Shown: positions 1 through 13,242 of the stretch, piece by piece
How positions within the stretch are numbered: position 1 is the stretch's first letter
How the letters are laid out: the number at the start of each line of letters is the position of its first letter
Assembly (NCBI GenBank): GCA_022497155.1
Contig: MU385728.1
Location: 62,001-126,000, forward strand
DNA: 64,000 nt
Direction of reading: 5' to 3'
From: Whalleya microplaca
Lineage: Eukaryota; Ascomycota; Sordariomycetes; Xylariales; Xylariaceae
The notes under the pieces: generated by a model
Database searches by the model: none
Told to the model about the DNA's origin: nothing
Seen by the model: only the letters and a program-made list of their open reading frames with translations
Made by a program: the position numbers and the translations under genes

Positions 1-1820
1 CGAGTCTAAAGCAACATGCGTCAAATCCAAGTTTTGGTACTCGTTGGGATGATAGTTCGACATCGGACCTACCTCCCCCTCTCCCTCACCCTCACCTAGG
101 CACTCACTGGAACAACAACTCGGCACCGGCTCTACCGCCGCCAGTGCCCGTTCGCTCTTCTGCTCGCCCGGGCAGCTCTGAGAGCCAAAAGAAATGGATA
201 GATCCTCTAGATATGCATAATGTCAAAGGTCCATTGCCAACCTTGGAGCCTGCGTCTAAGTCCGTCTCTAGTGCACCAAAATCACCGCTAGGCAAGTACG
301 AACTGAATCTGAATCTGCCGAGCGATTCGTGTTCCCTATTCAAAAACACAGATGATGGCTCGGAACTCCCGGAACCTTTACATATAAAGAAGCAAGGCCT
401 TTCCCCAAGCTTAATCGAATCGCAGAAGAGAAGTCAATCACCAAGAAAACCTCCATCTCCTCCACAATCCATCAAAGCCACTGAAGATGTGGAAGGTCTA
501 ACTCTAGGACGACCAGTGATTCCGGGCAACTTGGATTTGCGGCCATCGAGCAGGGGCAGCCATAGGAACGTGCCGATTAGTCTCAAAGAACTACGAGATG
601 CCGATGACATGTCATACTGGGGGCCGACCTCGATACCTTCACCTTCATCAACCCCGCGGGTAAGCGAGGAGAAATTCTCAGGTATTTCGATGAATCAATG
701 GGGTGAACCAGTCGTACAAAATGTCGCTGCCAGGCGCGACACCTTTACACGCGACGCCCCCCGGAGACGGAGCTTAGAAATGAAAGTGGAGGAAGATTGT
801 GAGAAGCCAACTTCACCTCAACGCCCGAAGACATCAGGTGAACGTCGGCCACAACGATCCGAACGACCACCGCCGTTAAATCTGAGCCCTCGACCAAGCA
901 CACAAGAGTGGTTTGCACCCCGGACCGCCCCGTTCACTAAGGGCCAGCGCCCTCAGACGCCAACGAACGCAGGCTTGCGGAGACCCGAGCGAGTAGGACC
1001 GCCAGCTGCCGCTGTTGGAGCACTCGGCCGGCCAACTAGACCAGATACCAGCGGTGTAAGGAGGCCGCCGCCGGAGGAATACGCATACCCTCCGGGCAGA
1101 TTGTCCGAGGACAACTCAGATTCCGAACGTCCGATGTCTCCCGATAGCCCTCTCCTTCCTCTCACAGGTCCTCTTTCCGGCAGCCCACGAATTATGCCTA
1201 TGGAATCTAAGCTTGCGCCGCCACCGAGAACAGCAAGATCACAGCTCCGCATTGATACCCCTATCCAAGACTCTGCCAGTTTAAAAGACGACCTGAATCC
1301 ACCCGACTTCGTCTCTCCCCCGAAGCGAAATAATCGCAATGTGCCAACACCTGACTCTGCAGACTGGCCCCTGCCCTCGCCCACAATATCCTCGTTCGAC
1401 CTGAGCCTCCGAGCGGAATCTCCCTTCGAACCACCAAGCATGCCGGCAGTCCGAGCCGAATCTCCCTTTGGCTCCCGCTTGCCAGGCTCATGCCGGGCCG
1501 GTTCGCCCTTCGGACTCGGCACCTTCAACAGACCGTGGACGCCCTCGAACGACTCTTTCAGCCGCCCATGGACACCGACGAACGAGCGCTCGTTCAGCAG
1601 GCCGGGGACGCCCACGGGACCGTGGACACCGACCAATGGGCCCCTGAGACGGGAGGTGAGAGCGCCGCCGAAGAGGTCGGAAACGGTCCCGGTATCTTCG
1701 CCGCGCCAGGGTTCCGATATGTCGCCGAGGACGTTGCCCGTGCGGGCCGCTACCGTGGATGACCGCGGGCTCCGGAGCCCGGCGATCGTGGGGGATGATT
1801 TCGGGGGCGGGTTTATTTGA
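1..1820 (+). CDS. Ser/Pro-rich low-complexity protein, 5'-truncated by the window edge
   Basis: The frame is open from base 3 to a TGA at 1818-1820 and has no stop upstream, so the gene starts left of the window and about 605 C-terminal residues are visible. I do not recognise the family. The protein is rich in Ser, Pro and Arg, with no membrane segment and no catalytic motif. Near the C-terminus two short motifs recur: (R)AxSPFG/E (RAESPFE, RAESPFG, RAGSPFG) and (S/N)RPWTPxN/GPWTPTN, the second at least four times. Many SP and TP sites suggest a disordered phosphoprotein, possibly a scaffold or cell-polarity factor; that is inference only. It ends in VGDDFGGGFI. The neighbour downstream is on the opposite strand (convergent). 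A 290-aa antisense frame over 953-1825 is a compositional shadow. Confidence 0.75.
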   Translation, partial: SLKQHASNPSFGTRWDDSSTSDLPPPLPHPHLGTHWNNNSAPALPPPVPVRSSARPGSSESQKKWIDPLDMHNVKGPLPTLEPASKSVSSAPKSPLGKYELNLNLPSDSCSLFKNTDDGSELPEPLHIKKQGLSPSLIESQKRSQSPRKPPSPPQSIKATEDVEGLTLGRPVIPGNLDLRPSSRGSHRNVPISLKELRDADDMSYWGPTSIPSPSSTPRVSEEKFSGISMNQWGEPVVQNVAARRDTFTRDAPRRRSLEMKVEEDCEKPTSPQRPKTSGERRPQRSERPPPLNLSPRPSTQEWFAPRTAPFTKGQRPQTPTNAGLRRPERVGPPAAAVGALGRPTRPDTSGVRRPPPEEYAYPPGRLSEDNSDSERPMSPDSPLLPLTGPLSGSPRIMPMESKLAPPPRTARSQLRIDTPIQDSASLKDDLNPPDFVSPPKRNNRNVPTPDSADWPLPSPTISSFDLSLRAESPFEPPSMPAVRAESPFGSRLPGSCRAGSPFGLGTFNRPWTPSNDSFSRPWTPTNERSFSRPGTPTGPWTPTNGPLRREVRAPPKRSETVPVSSPRQGSDMSPRTLPVRAATVDDRGLRSPAIVGDDFGGGFI

Positions 1821-3205
1821 GTCACACATCATCATCATCACACATCATAGCAGCATGGTTTTTTTCCTTTTCTTTCTTTTGTTTTGAGTATAGCATTTGC
1901 AACCGAGAGAAGATACCCTTTGTTGACAAAGCATAGTTTTGGCGTTCAAGAAGAGCGTTGGTTTTAGCGGCATATTTGAAATGCCTCGCAAAAAATAGTT
2001 GGCAATCTCGAGGGAACATGGGAGTGCATATTGCATAATGATAGTTAAATTACATTGTTTTTATGTTTGAGGGTTTTCTTATTCGGTGTATTATTGATGG
2101 GTTGGCCCCCCTTTTTCTTCTGTCTCGTAAGTCGGTCTTCTTTGTTGAAAGCAAGTTTAGCTAAACATTCAAATTAAGGTTCCATATACCCTGTTCCATT
2201 CATGATACACATTCATAGCACCGAATAACATTTGACAAATAGTAATTGGTGAATCGGTGAATGATTGTATAAGGAATCAGGGTGGAGCCTCGTCAATTTC
2301 TGAGGCCCCTTAAAATTTTTCCAAACCCAACGTCGACACAGTTACCACAGAGTAAGCCTTCGGGCAATCCTCCTATCTAAACTCATTAAGGATTAACATT
2401 TCGATATTAGACAAGTCTCGATATATCAGACTCCCATCTGAAGGTCCCCTTGAGGAACCCATATTCTCGCAAGAACCAATCTAGAAAATATCTGTTTTCA
2501 GGGCCAGAGAGAATATTAATAAGGGAAGAGTCCCACTATCTTACCAGGATTTTGTCTACTGCTTCATCTGTAGTATGTAGATATTGACCATCACTCACCT
2601 ATGCCAAGTCTTTTTGAGCGAGCATACGGGGTCTCGGTTGGAGCAAGCCATCTGAGGCAACGAAGACGGAACCCTCGGTGGAAGTCGTGGCATTTATTCC
2701 TCAGGTCTGAACATTCCTTTATTGTAGGATACGGCATCGTTTTCCAGGAACAAGAAACGCACAGACAGCCTCGGAATCGATGTGTACCGATCCATGTGAT
2801 ATAAACTTAACGTATATCATCTGTACCTCTTATAGCCCTATCACGTAGGCAGTACAGTTACACACTTAGTATCTACGACTATCAAACAGTAGGTAGAAGT
2901 GACACGGGCCAACATCTCCTTTCTCGTCTCACTCGAGAGGCAAAGACATACTTCATCAAGACTACAAAGGAGGCATTTTGAAAGCTTTTCTGGTCAACAT
3001 GTGGGGTTTTAGGACACAGGAACTAACGAGTTCCACTAAGGGGAGCATAATCATAAACAAATAATTTTGATCATCTATGTTTATGAGCTCAGCTAAAGCA
3101 CGACCGCCAAACGGTCAGTTCAGCCTCCGAGGTATCTAGCATCCTAAAATCAACAAACTCCTCTTCCACAAACCCAACCTCAAGACAGCACATAAGCCGA
3201 CTCTC
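1821..3205. other. Convergent intergenic spacer
   Basis: This lies between the ends of the Ser/Pro-rich gene (+) and the transporter gene (-). It begins with a short CATCAT-type run at about 1828-1850 and T-rich stretches expected of a 3' UTR. The only frames are short and unconvincing (for example 2601-2804). I see no RNA gene or transposon. Confidence 0.5.
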
Positions 3206-4426
3206 CTAGACCGTGTTCTCAGGTGCCAGCCCCTGCTTCCGCGCCGTATTGAGAGCCTTAAGCTTCGCCGTGCCAAAGCCCGCCACGCCGTTCTCCTGGT
3301 TGTCGCCCAGCCAGGGCTTCTTCGACTCCCCCAGCATGCTACCAGCGAGGAAGTAGACGATGAGGCCGACGATGATCAGCACGAAGGCGATCGGGTACAG
3401 GAAGTGCACCGCGTAGCCGAAGACGTGGATGCCGATGATGGTGCCCCAGAAGTTGCCCGTCAGCAGCGACAGGTTGAGGAAGGCGGCCGAGGCGATGCGC
3501 AGGAGGAGCGGCACGACGCTGTAGAACAGCGACAGGAGCAGCGTGTACCCGACGAGGTAGCCCGCCACGGCGTTGTTCCACGTCGCCTGCTGGAAGCTCT
3601 GGCGGTCGAAGATCGCTGCTTGCACTCCGTTGATGCACATGCCGAAGAGGCCCAGGAAAGACAGCACCTCGTACATGGGACGCTTGCTGACAAACCACTC
3701 CTCGAACACGTTGGTGAGGCCGTAAAGGGTGGCACCCAGCAGGGCGAATAGATCGCCTTTTAACATGTTCTCCGCAGGACCACCGTTGCTTCCGCTAATG
3801 TGGTCACTAGCCAACAGGATACCCATGCCACCGCAACATATCAGAATACCCAGAATCTGGAAGATCTTGTATCGTACTCGCAGCAGAAGAAACGAGACTA
3901 TCACGACCATGACGATAGCCCAGTAGTTGATCAGCTGCGCAGAGAGAATGTTGGTATAGCGATAAGCCAGCACAGTGAAATAGTTGCCCTCGACATCCAT
4001 GAAGCTGAGAATGAAGTATTTCCAACCATCACGCAACAAGATCTTGCCATACTTCTTGGGTCCATGCTTGTAGATCGTGTAAGGCAAGTAGAGGATAGAC
4101 AACAATATGTAGTTGAACACAGTCTGGAAGGCCGGGATGGACGTCCCGGCGTTGGCCAGGAACGTGGTGAAGGTGTTTGTGCCGGTAATGCAAAGCGCCA
4201 GAAGCTGGCCTATCAAGAGCACAATCCAGAAGTCTGGAGTGGCCAGGTACGAATACCAGTGCACCTTTCTTGTTTCTAAGTGGTGCAAACCTTGCCCGAC
4301 AGCTTCGCTAGTAACGGCGTCGTTACCAACGGAATGATCACGGCTCTCATTGCCGCTACCGCCCGATATTTCAACAGTGGTGGTGGGACCTTGGAACCGG
4401 CCCGCCGGCTTATAATACTCTGCCAT
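3206..4426 (-). CDS. SLC35F/DUF914-family membrane transporter
   Basis: A single-exon gene of 406 aa from the ATG at 4426. The frame is open to an upstream ATG at 4546, but the 40 extra residues are polar and unlike the family, so I start at MAEYYKPAG. About 60 hydrophilic residues precede roughly ten hydrophobic segments. The first begins at PDFWIVLLIGQLLAL. Family signatures follow: FTTFLANAG, FMDVEGNYFTVLAYRYTN and LKGDLFALLGATLYGLTNVFEE. The C-terminus is a charged cytosolic tail. These features place it in the drug/metabolite transporter superfamily, solute carrier 35 F1/F2-like (DUF914). Substrates of fungal members are largely unknown and nucleotide sugars are not proven. It probably acts in an endomembrane or the plasma membrane. 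No intron is needed. Confidence 0.87.
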   Translation of the reverse strand: MAEYYKPAGRFQGPTTTVEISGGSGNESRDHSVGNDAVTSEAVGQGLHHLETRKVHWYSYLATPDFWIVLLIGQLLALCITGTNTFTTFLANAGTSIPAFQTVFNYILLSILYLPYTIYKHGPKKYGKILLRDGWKYFILSFMDVEGNYFTVLAYRYTNILSAQLINYWAIVMVVIVSFLLLRVRYKIFQILGILICCGGMGILLASDHISGSNGGPAENMLKGDLFALLGATLYGLTNVFEEWFVSKRPMYEVLSFLGLFGMCINGVQAAIFDRQSFQQATWNNAVAGYLVGYTLLLSLFYSVVPLLLRIASAAFLNLSLLTGNFWGTIIGIHVFGYAVHFLYPIAFVLIIVGLIVYFLAGSMLGESKKPWLGDNQENGVAGFGTAKLKALNTARKQGLAPENTV

Positions 4427-7400
4427 TTTTGAACTGTTGAATCTCTGGTCTCTGAATGCGCTGCGATCTGTTTGATGTTTAGATAAAAAGCGATTGCCAC
4501 GTTCAATCCCCTCGTTCGCGAGTTGAGGCCTCGATCTTAAATCCAAGATATAATAAGCTTATGTAGACTAGATTATGTCAAATGTAATGATTTCCCGCCT
4601 CTAAGTCTTTCTTCCGTCCCCCAATGCAAGCGCAAAGACTTCAAGTCGCTTGCAGATGTTGTTACCGTCGTGCGCGAAGGCGCATATAGGTATATGCGTG
4701 GAAGAAGGATGAGGTCTGACGATGGGATCAAGAGGGGATGATCAACAAGAAATCATGGGGAAACAAAGTTATTATTGAGCAAAACTCTAGTGGGCATGTA
4801 CAACGCCAAGCGCCACTTTCGCAGTCTTATTTTTCTCTTCTCGTCGTCACAAGGCTTGCAGGCTAGATCTACACTTATTTTGAAGTCGAGGTAAAAAGTC
4901 TTTGACAAGACGTTCAGAAGGAATCTAGCCCAGCTCAATCGACCGACGTTGGACGTTCAAAAAAGTCATGTCCCAAAGAGGGTGTGGGTGCCACACGTTA
5001 GCTTTTCTGGAATTGTTCAACCTCATAGGCTGGCTCACCACGGCAGCATGGAAACTTGCCACGAGGTTGGCAGGTCTAGAAAGATAGGGCCGGTTGGACA
5101 GTCCAGGGGACCCAGTTATCTACGGCGCTTTTATGCGCTAGCAGCCGTAGTTAGTGCTCTATCTGGTTGTCGTCCGAACTACAGTTCCTTGTTCTTTAGT
5201 TATAGCGGGAGCTCCCATTGGATGTGAAACACTTTTACCTCACTTTTACCAACTTACTGATTAGCGTGGGGTATAACTGCCTTCCTGTCTTCGCCAAGTG
5301 AGGTAGCTGAAGTTCAGCCCGTTTTCGTTCGCTGTGTGATGGGTTTACATATAGGGCACCCGCAAAGGCCTTCAGTATTGATGTTGTAGATGTCGCGGCT
5401 CATTTTCAGTCTTCTATCTATAATACTCGAACATTGTATGATGGGCAGATCTCACTCCTGAGTTGCCACAATGTATCGATAACAATGTGCGACCGACTAT
5501 CGTTAGTCGTGAAGACGGCTAACGAGCTGAGCTGAGATCTAATCAGAGATCACCACATTGCAGCTGCGTCTTTCGACACCGCATTAGCCTGCTGTGGCTT
5601 CTGCGGGGAGAAGACAGTATCCGTAATTCTAGGTTTCACTTGATCTAGACAGAGACAGTTTCGCGACTATCTAAGAATTTCGATTTTTAGTAAGCTTCAG
5701 TGGGTGTCGACGCCATCTCGGGGAAATTCATCAGGAATATAATGTGACGGTGTCAACTCATTACGAATCAAGACTGAGAATTCCACTCGCGACGCGGGAG
5801 AGTGGATAAAGTCATGGTTTGAACAAAGCTCACCTGTTAGGATATCGTTTCATTTATATTGCATGCTACATCTATAATTGCTGTTAAAAGCTATGATATA
5901 TTGGGACCCAGGACATCTTTGATGTTACGCCTATGTGGGAGTTTAAAATACCTCCTATTCTCATGAAACCCACAGCATGAGTTAACCACACTCACCCTCA
6001 ACCTTACCACAAAGGAATTCCATCAAGGTTCTCGTCCAGCTCAAGCGCGAATCATCGGTCTCTCAGGAAGACAACCACCCGGCGACCGCAAAAGATTAGA
6101 GTACCACTCAGTATGCCCCGTGTGAAACGCTGCCGCTGAATCGCAAAATTGGTAGTCCTTACTGCGGTGGTTTTATATCTTGATCGAGGCTCTGGAGGCC
6201 ATATGACGGAGTTGTGCAAAATATTCATACTGACCCTTATTTCAAGAGCCAGGAAAACAACAGGTCAAATTGTTGTATTAGTTCAATGAAACAAATGTCA
6301 TATAACTGCTCCGAAATCCAACATGGGCTGCCTCCATAATCTAGCTAGACGGGATATAGTAGAGTCTCACTGATAACATGGGGATGGATCATCAGGTACA
6401 CGCTATAAAGATAGCCGGCCGTGGGAATTCTTGGTAGTAATGCTGGAGTATCCTAATAAAGAATATCGAGGCTGCCTACTTTGATGTCTTATTTAGCAAG
6501 TAATATAAGGCAAGATGGCAACTGCTATATTTTGGGATATGACATTGACTAGGCATGTGCAGTCAAGAGCCGCCCCTATTATAAGAATTCGACGAAACGC
6601 CAATCCACAGCCCCCCATGACATATGCACGTCAGCCGGTTGTGCTTCGCGAGTCGGGTTGCGCTGCGTCCATAAGCCTCACTTTACACATATAACGGCTT
6701 CACATAGTTCGGAGTGTGGAAGCCATAGCCGCATTATAACTCAAACTTTTCAGATGAAGTTCTTTTGAACCTTGTCCTCGGACATAGGCACTCACGTGAG
6801 CACAGCAGGGGCGCGAGGTGTGACGTGAACCACGAGGCTGACGAGGTAGCCTTGCTCTCTCCACTGGATTAGAAGGCTCATCACTTCAAGTAAGATTTCC
6901 AATCTGGGAGGGCGCGTGCTTTATCTGGTAGAGTGAAAGTTGGGCCGGCGAATCGACCCTCCAGCAAGCTACAGCACCCAGACAGGCGCAGAAAAAATCC
7001 CGCCGGGTCAGCGGGGGGCAGAATGCAGCATACATACCCTCGGTGATCGAATCGATCATGCAAGAGGATTTCTATCAAACAAACTCGGAGAGGCTTGGCA
7101 AACCAGTAGTGCACATATCCCAAGATGCAAGACGATGCACGTGCCTGACAACTTGCCAATGGGCAAAGGGTGACATCACCCCACCCCCCTTGATCCGCTG
7201 ATGGTATACACACCTACCTATCTGCTTGGACCGGCCTTTGGGACATTATTAGAGAATCGTCTCCTGGCCGAAGGTACGTAGATACAGCGACGACCCGACT
7301 CTTCAGCTGTCTCCCTCGGGGTACTTCTTGGCGGACTGCTTTCTACATAAATATCATCCCATTCCACAGGGTATGACCTTGTTCCAGCTGTACCGTAGGA

Positions 7401-10400
7401 CCCTAGGGGTAGGACGAGGCAAGATGACATAGGAGAGCTGCTGCAAACCCTTTTTTGGCGAGTAGATCGGACGTATATATTACCGTATTGGAACATAGGC
7501 ATCTCTCTAGATATTTGCCGAACCTGAATTGACCAGAGGATGGCGTGTCTGTTGTTAGCTAAGCGGGCACCATGAGACTGAGTTGTGTCCTATTAGGGGG
7601 GAGATCCAACGCGGGGAAGTCCTGTTCTGCTGAATAAGTGACCGAAAGGGCGAAAGGGTTAAAAATATTTCCACAGATCAGACGGTTTGCGAGCGTCATC
7701 TTCGACCATGGATGGTCTTCTAGTCTCGAAAGAGCATTGGTGAGCAAAAGGTGTAAAAATACCGAATCGGACTAGTTCTGCACCGACGTTGCTCCTACAT
7801 ATACGTACATGCTGTTGAAGGGGCCAAGTGACGTGATTGACAGCTCGAATGTCTGGCCACATGTAGGTAGGTAGATTGAAAAGGTGATCCAATACGCGGG
7901 TGATCGAACGCGTCTAGTCGGTCCTGCGCATGTATGTACGCAGTACACACTTGCATGCAGACACAACCGTCTGCGGCTGCGAAATAGCTAGTGCCCAACG
8001 CCCCAACGTATGGGGGCTTGTTGGAAGATAAACTGATTCATTGGTGAATAGCAAGCGCTTCCAACAATAGGTAGTATGTTAAATAACAATTCGATTCGGC
8101 GCCAGCTCCCTTATTAAAGCTCCTAAAACCTGAAGTGGCCGAGAAGTTCCGCTAGAGCATTTGTCACCAGAAAAGGCAAGCTACCGAGCTAGCCCTGTGG
8201 AATAAATGAATTGCCGGGGTCTCCAAATTGAGGGAAAGTCGTACACCATGAAGATCTATGGCTATAAACCCCGTCGGTTGGAGTCTTCTTTTCTTCATAT
8301 AGCTTTCATTAGCTGACCGGAAAAGAAGAAGAATACAGGTGAGGTCAACTTTTCGGACCCCGAGCAAAGGGGGCATGCCACTCTAATTGTAGAGCTGACC
8401 AAATGTCATTGTCTGATAAGATGTTAAAAATAGAGGGCTGCCGAATATTCAATGTACTCGAACATTGTCAAGTGTAATGTTGGCTCTGGTGTAGGGCTAA
8501 TATCATCCACCATGTCGATAGAATCGGCGGCTCGGGATGGCCCGATGGAATGGTATTTCGTCATTGAGGAAGAAAAGAAATGTCCGATTTCCTGATACCG
8601 ATATTGACTAGGCTAAGAACTTCTACGATTGCCTCGCCATAATATGTTCTGGCTGAGCATCAACCCGTTAGTATGAGAAGAGACAAGCACCTACCTATCA
8701 AAAAGCAAATCTGCGGATGTGAAGAAAGCAGTGATGGTGCTGCTAACTAGGATTAGTATGTGCAGGCATTTGATCGCAATGTCCTCATGCTCGAAGCTCA
8801 CTACACTATGGTGTAAGCGTTACGGCAGCATCTTCGCAGAGCTACCCAACGACCGATAGGGGTAGAAAGGAGCATATTGCCCGTTCAGGAAGCTCAGGGC
8901 AGATTTATGAACGGGAAGACCGTTGGACTGCCTCCCCCAAGAGGACCCTGTCGTTTCGACAAAAAATTGTACTGTGTGAGAACCTTGTTCGATCAGGCCA
9001 TTTAGGGGCGGGTATCTGTGGTGACGATAGGAAAAATGATCCCAGTGGTCGAGCCGACATGCCTCCCTAAAAGTCGGTCACCTCGGGTGTTGGGAACGGA
9101 CCATCCTCCTGCAACCACTAAGGATTAGACGTCGCCAATTGCGCTTAAACAAAAATAAGGATGTCAGAAAAAGAAACAGCAAGTCGAAAGATTGATGAAA
9201 GCGTGAACACAATTTCGGCAGCTCGGGTCCTGCCTGCTTGTATCTGAAAACAACCGACTTCTTATGAGAATGTACTTCAGAGATATAGTTGCAGATACAA
9301 CTGATCCTGGGGCTATCCAGACTCTCGGGACTGCTTGGTTATCGTAACATCTGCCATGTAATTGAACAGATGCGGCATGCCCTTTCAAGAGTCGTAGCCG
9401 CATTGATGGAGCACATAGCCAGGTGAATTTGACGTATACATCCTCCACATGAGCTTCAATGGCGAACAGCCAGTGGGCGGATTCCCTTGCAGTTAACTTC
9501 GAGATAGATTATGCATATCAAAATCCCTGTTTTCCGGCCGCGAATGCACAGGCTCATACAGATGTACTAGTAGCGCTCTAAGGTCCTGGGATCACCGTAC
9601 GCGTTTGCTAGAATAGACATTTATGATGTGCTACGTGTCTCACTGTGATGCAGAAGACGTCCTTGATGGTCCCAGACGTTGGTGAGCGGGTGTTGACCAC
9701 TTCCACCGTGAACTTGGAAAAAGCGGCAGCAGGCCTTAGCGGCTCTGTACTGTCGTCGTAGTGGTGATGATCCAGCCTCAACTTAAAGTTAAGTTGTCAA
9801 CTGGGGTCGTGATCTCGTTGAGGCTGCAGGTAAGGGGCGTTCGTTCTATGCATGCGCAAGCGATTGTACAACGAAAATAGACCTGATCCAAGTACATAGT
9901 ATCCAAGTGTGACTAGGTATCGAACTTGGTCTTGTGACCAAAGGCAGGCATGAATTGTAAATCCAGCGCCATAGAGACTGTGGGCTTACCTAGGTTCGGG
10001 AGAAGGGGCATACAGTGCTTCAACGCTCGAGACTAGACGATGACCATCGGACGCGGACGCATGTTTCTAGTGTTCGCAACGTTCTTGTGTATGCCGGCAC
10101 TGACAGACAGCATACGCATACGTCCATGCAGTGATGACGGTATTTATGGAAACAGTGCTGCAAAATACCTATCCCTAGGATATGTACATGGTACGTCAGA
10201 AGATGGGACAGTGTTACATGCCGTCCGCAACCACGTGTAACGAGGGTTACGCTCGCCAGGGGCAATTCAACTTTGCTCTTTTGCTTGAAGACATAGGACG
10301 AACAATCAAGTGCATAACTGAGCTCGGGAAATATCTTCTCCCGCCTCTGGCATGGGAGATCAGAGTCAAGGAGGATGGGATGGGTTGTGGGGAACGATAT

Positions 10401-11112
10401 CAGTAAGTTTTAACTTCTCAACAAATAGATACTGTTCGCCAAGACTGAACCGTGAAAGAAGAGTTGATCGATGCTTTGCCCACCGCCGCATCGTCGTCAG
10501 CAAAGCTTGACGAGGAGTCGACAAGGGCTTCCTCGGGCACTACCTAGGTATGTAGATAAATTGACCAACCCCCCGCCATTGTGTCGTAATGCTATCGGTC
10601 AAGTTGCAACGGGAATCTTGCAAATAGCGACATGGCCATTGGAATATTTAAGTAGAGTTTGAAACGAGCCTCGGTTTCAACAAGTAATGTTGCATGGAGC
10701 CAGAAGCGACCCGAGACAACGATTCGGCTAACTTTGTCAGAATTGAGCTTGCAGGCTTGACTGGCCTGGAGAAATGACAAGAACTACCTAGACAAGCTAG
10801 GTATCAGGCCCCTCAGGCCCCTCAGGCCCCCTCCGTCCCCTCCAAGATACATATGTATACTATGGGGTTGGACAGATGACGGTGAACAAGGTAGTGGGCA
10901 CCCGGGGCCTTGTGGGTTCTTGTAATCAAACGAAATGAGCCGGCAATAGGAGAAGTACGGTTCACACGGCAATAAAGTTGCCAGACCCAGCAATGTGGTC
11001 GGAACAACTGTCAGTTCCAGTCAGTTGCATAGTGTAATATGTCTGTATGTGTGTGATACAGGACGAGTTGTGAGCTGGAGTGCCAGAGTGCTTGCTCCAG
11101 CTATCCAGTTGT

Positions 11113-11137
11113 CAGCCAGCCAGCCAGCCAGCCAGCC
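11113..11137. repeat. CAGC tetranucleotide microsatellite
   Basis: About six tandem copies of CAGC/AGCC lie in the long gene-poor spacer, read directly from the sequence. No coding context. Confidence 0.8.
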
Positions 11138-13211
11138 CAGGTGCCAGGAGAGGATATGAGTGTATTGCATAGGAGTTTGACATAGGAGTTTGGACGATGA
11201 TGTATCTGCACAGTGACGAGTCGATCGCTAAAGATTGTTACTGTAGTACCTTAATGCACGTCTGCCAACCCTGGTCGGCGTCACTCGAGCTTTGGTCCAC
11301 CACTGGCCCTGGTTTCCGCTGATTACTAGCAGGAGCAGTGGAGCGAAGCTACCCTCTCACTGCCTCTAGGGGCTAGCGTGCTGTAGGCTAGGGTGGGCGG
11401 GTAAGGTACGTGTACCAGCGCTAGTCCATTATTGGCTTGGCTCAAGTCACAATACCATTGGGCCTTTTCTATTCCCGATCCCCCGACCCCGCGGCAATAT
11501 ATGTACTTGTAGGAAAATGAACGATACAAAGACGATCTTCAGAGAAAGTGAAGCAAGATGGTTTCTAGAATGTCTCATGCAGCTACAGATTCCCTAGACG
11601 ATCTGGGTTACCATAGACGATCGAACTCTATTCTTTACAAATACGGTAGCGCCTGCTCGGATGTGATTATAGAAGGCTGTTCGTTTGGTTGTGGTTTGTT
11701 GACGACTTTATTGACGATTTTACATATATAGGAGACGTTACAACCAACATTACCATACCGCCCATCACCGCTTGACCAGTAACCATTATCATTATTAATG
11801 ATCATCATGGTCACAAAACCAACCCGCAGAGAGACTTTTATGTTACTTGTGACTTACCGCAACGAACAGAAAATGGAAAAAGCGCAGCAACTCGCCGTAT
11901 TCTAGGTGTGTTCGTTATTGAGGCCATAAGCCTCTATCTACCTTAACTTCAGTGTACTACATGATTTCAAGCAGTCAGGTTACTCATGTCAATGCCTTGC
12001 AGAATGGCAGAATTGGATAGGTTGAGGTCTCCAATATGAATTTGACAACTAAACCGTTCATAAAGTACAGGTACAAGAGGCACATTATCAGGAACCGTTA
12101 TTCTTGCCGAAGGAGATCCGAATCCTGCCTTCACCAGCGTCTCACCCTCAATTTAAAATGATCCCCCCCTATCACAGCAAATCATCCAGACATCCAGAGC
12201 CATGCCACAGAAGGATCGAGAGGTAGCAGGTACTTCTGAACCTCGCAGCTCGCTACGCTCTCGACTGCGTATGACTTCTCCACAAAGTATCGGAGACTTC
12301 TACATCAACCTTCCCTGTTTAGTACTGGTTCCCCCACCGGAGAGTTGCCCAGAAGGAACAAGACCAGGCTGAAATACATCAGACAAAAAAAAGTTGAGAT
12401 GGAAGAGATTCATCAGTAACTAGTCAGCCATGTGACTGATTGACCAGTGAAAGAGTCGGGATATGTGCGTAGGCCCCATTCAAAGTCATCATTATCAGTC
12501 CACCCACCCGACAACATGAGTTTCTAGTCGGTAGTAGAAGTGTAGTATGTACCTACTGTAGGTATATGTAGGACCGCCCCAACGGGACAGCCAGCTCAGC
12601 CGCGCAACAATGCCTACCGAGAGCGCACTGAGCACCTGGGCACTACCTAAAGCACTAAGCAACTGAGGTGTACCTACCTATATACATGCACGCACCTGGC
12701 TGGGTACCTACCTGCATGCCTGCACATACCTGCCCGCACATACCTGCCCGCAGCCTGCTTACCTTGGCAGCCTTAGGTACGGACTGTAGGCCGTTTGTAC
12801 CTGACGAGGTACCCAAATACTCCCTGGCCCGTGCCCCCATTTTATTCAGACCCAGTATTTGCGTTGATCAAGGCCGTTGTATTTGTCCCCTCCGATAATT
12901 TCTCTTATCCCTAATACCACCTACTTACTGTACTCATTATTACTTGAAATAAAATTTCCCCCGTTTTCCCTGGGCCGTAGTCGCCTCCCTTTTTCATCAC
13001 CTCACTCGCCCACGTCCTCCGTACTCGAGCGCGCGTGTTGTATGGTGCCGTCCTTTCCTTTTTTTTATTCTCTGATTTTGATTCCTATTCTTCTTTCATA
13101 GAAGTTGGCGAATATTCCCGTCGCCAAAAAAAAAGCATATCCCCGCGTCTGAGACTATTTGGGTTAAAGATTACTGGTAAGTCGCAAACGAGACATTTAT
13201 ACTTTATTGTG

Positions 13212-13242
13212 TATTTTCTTTTTCTTTTTCTTTTTCTTTTTT
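13212..13242. repeat. TTTTTC hexanucleotide run
   Basis: Tandem T5C units (about five) within the pyrimidine-rich region upstream of the gene starting at 13747. This is typical of fungal promoter or leader CT-rich tracts. Confidence 0.75.

Noticed and set aside
953..1825. 290-aa minus-strand frame
   Set aside because: Compositional shadow of the Ser/Pro-rich + gene.
5120..5150. Inverted repeat with CTACGGC arms as a Helitron end
   Set aside because: No CTRR terminus follows it and there is no partner end or helicase frame.
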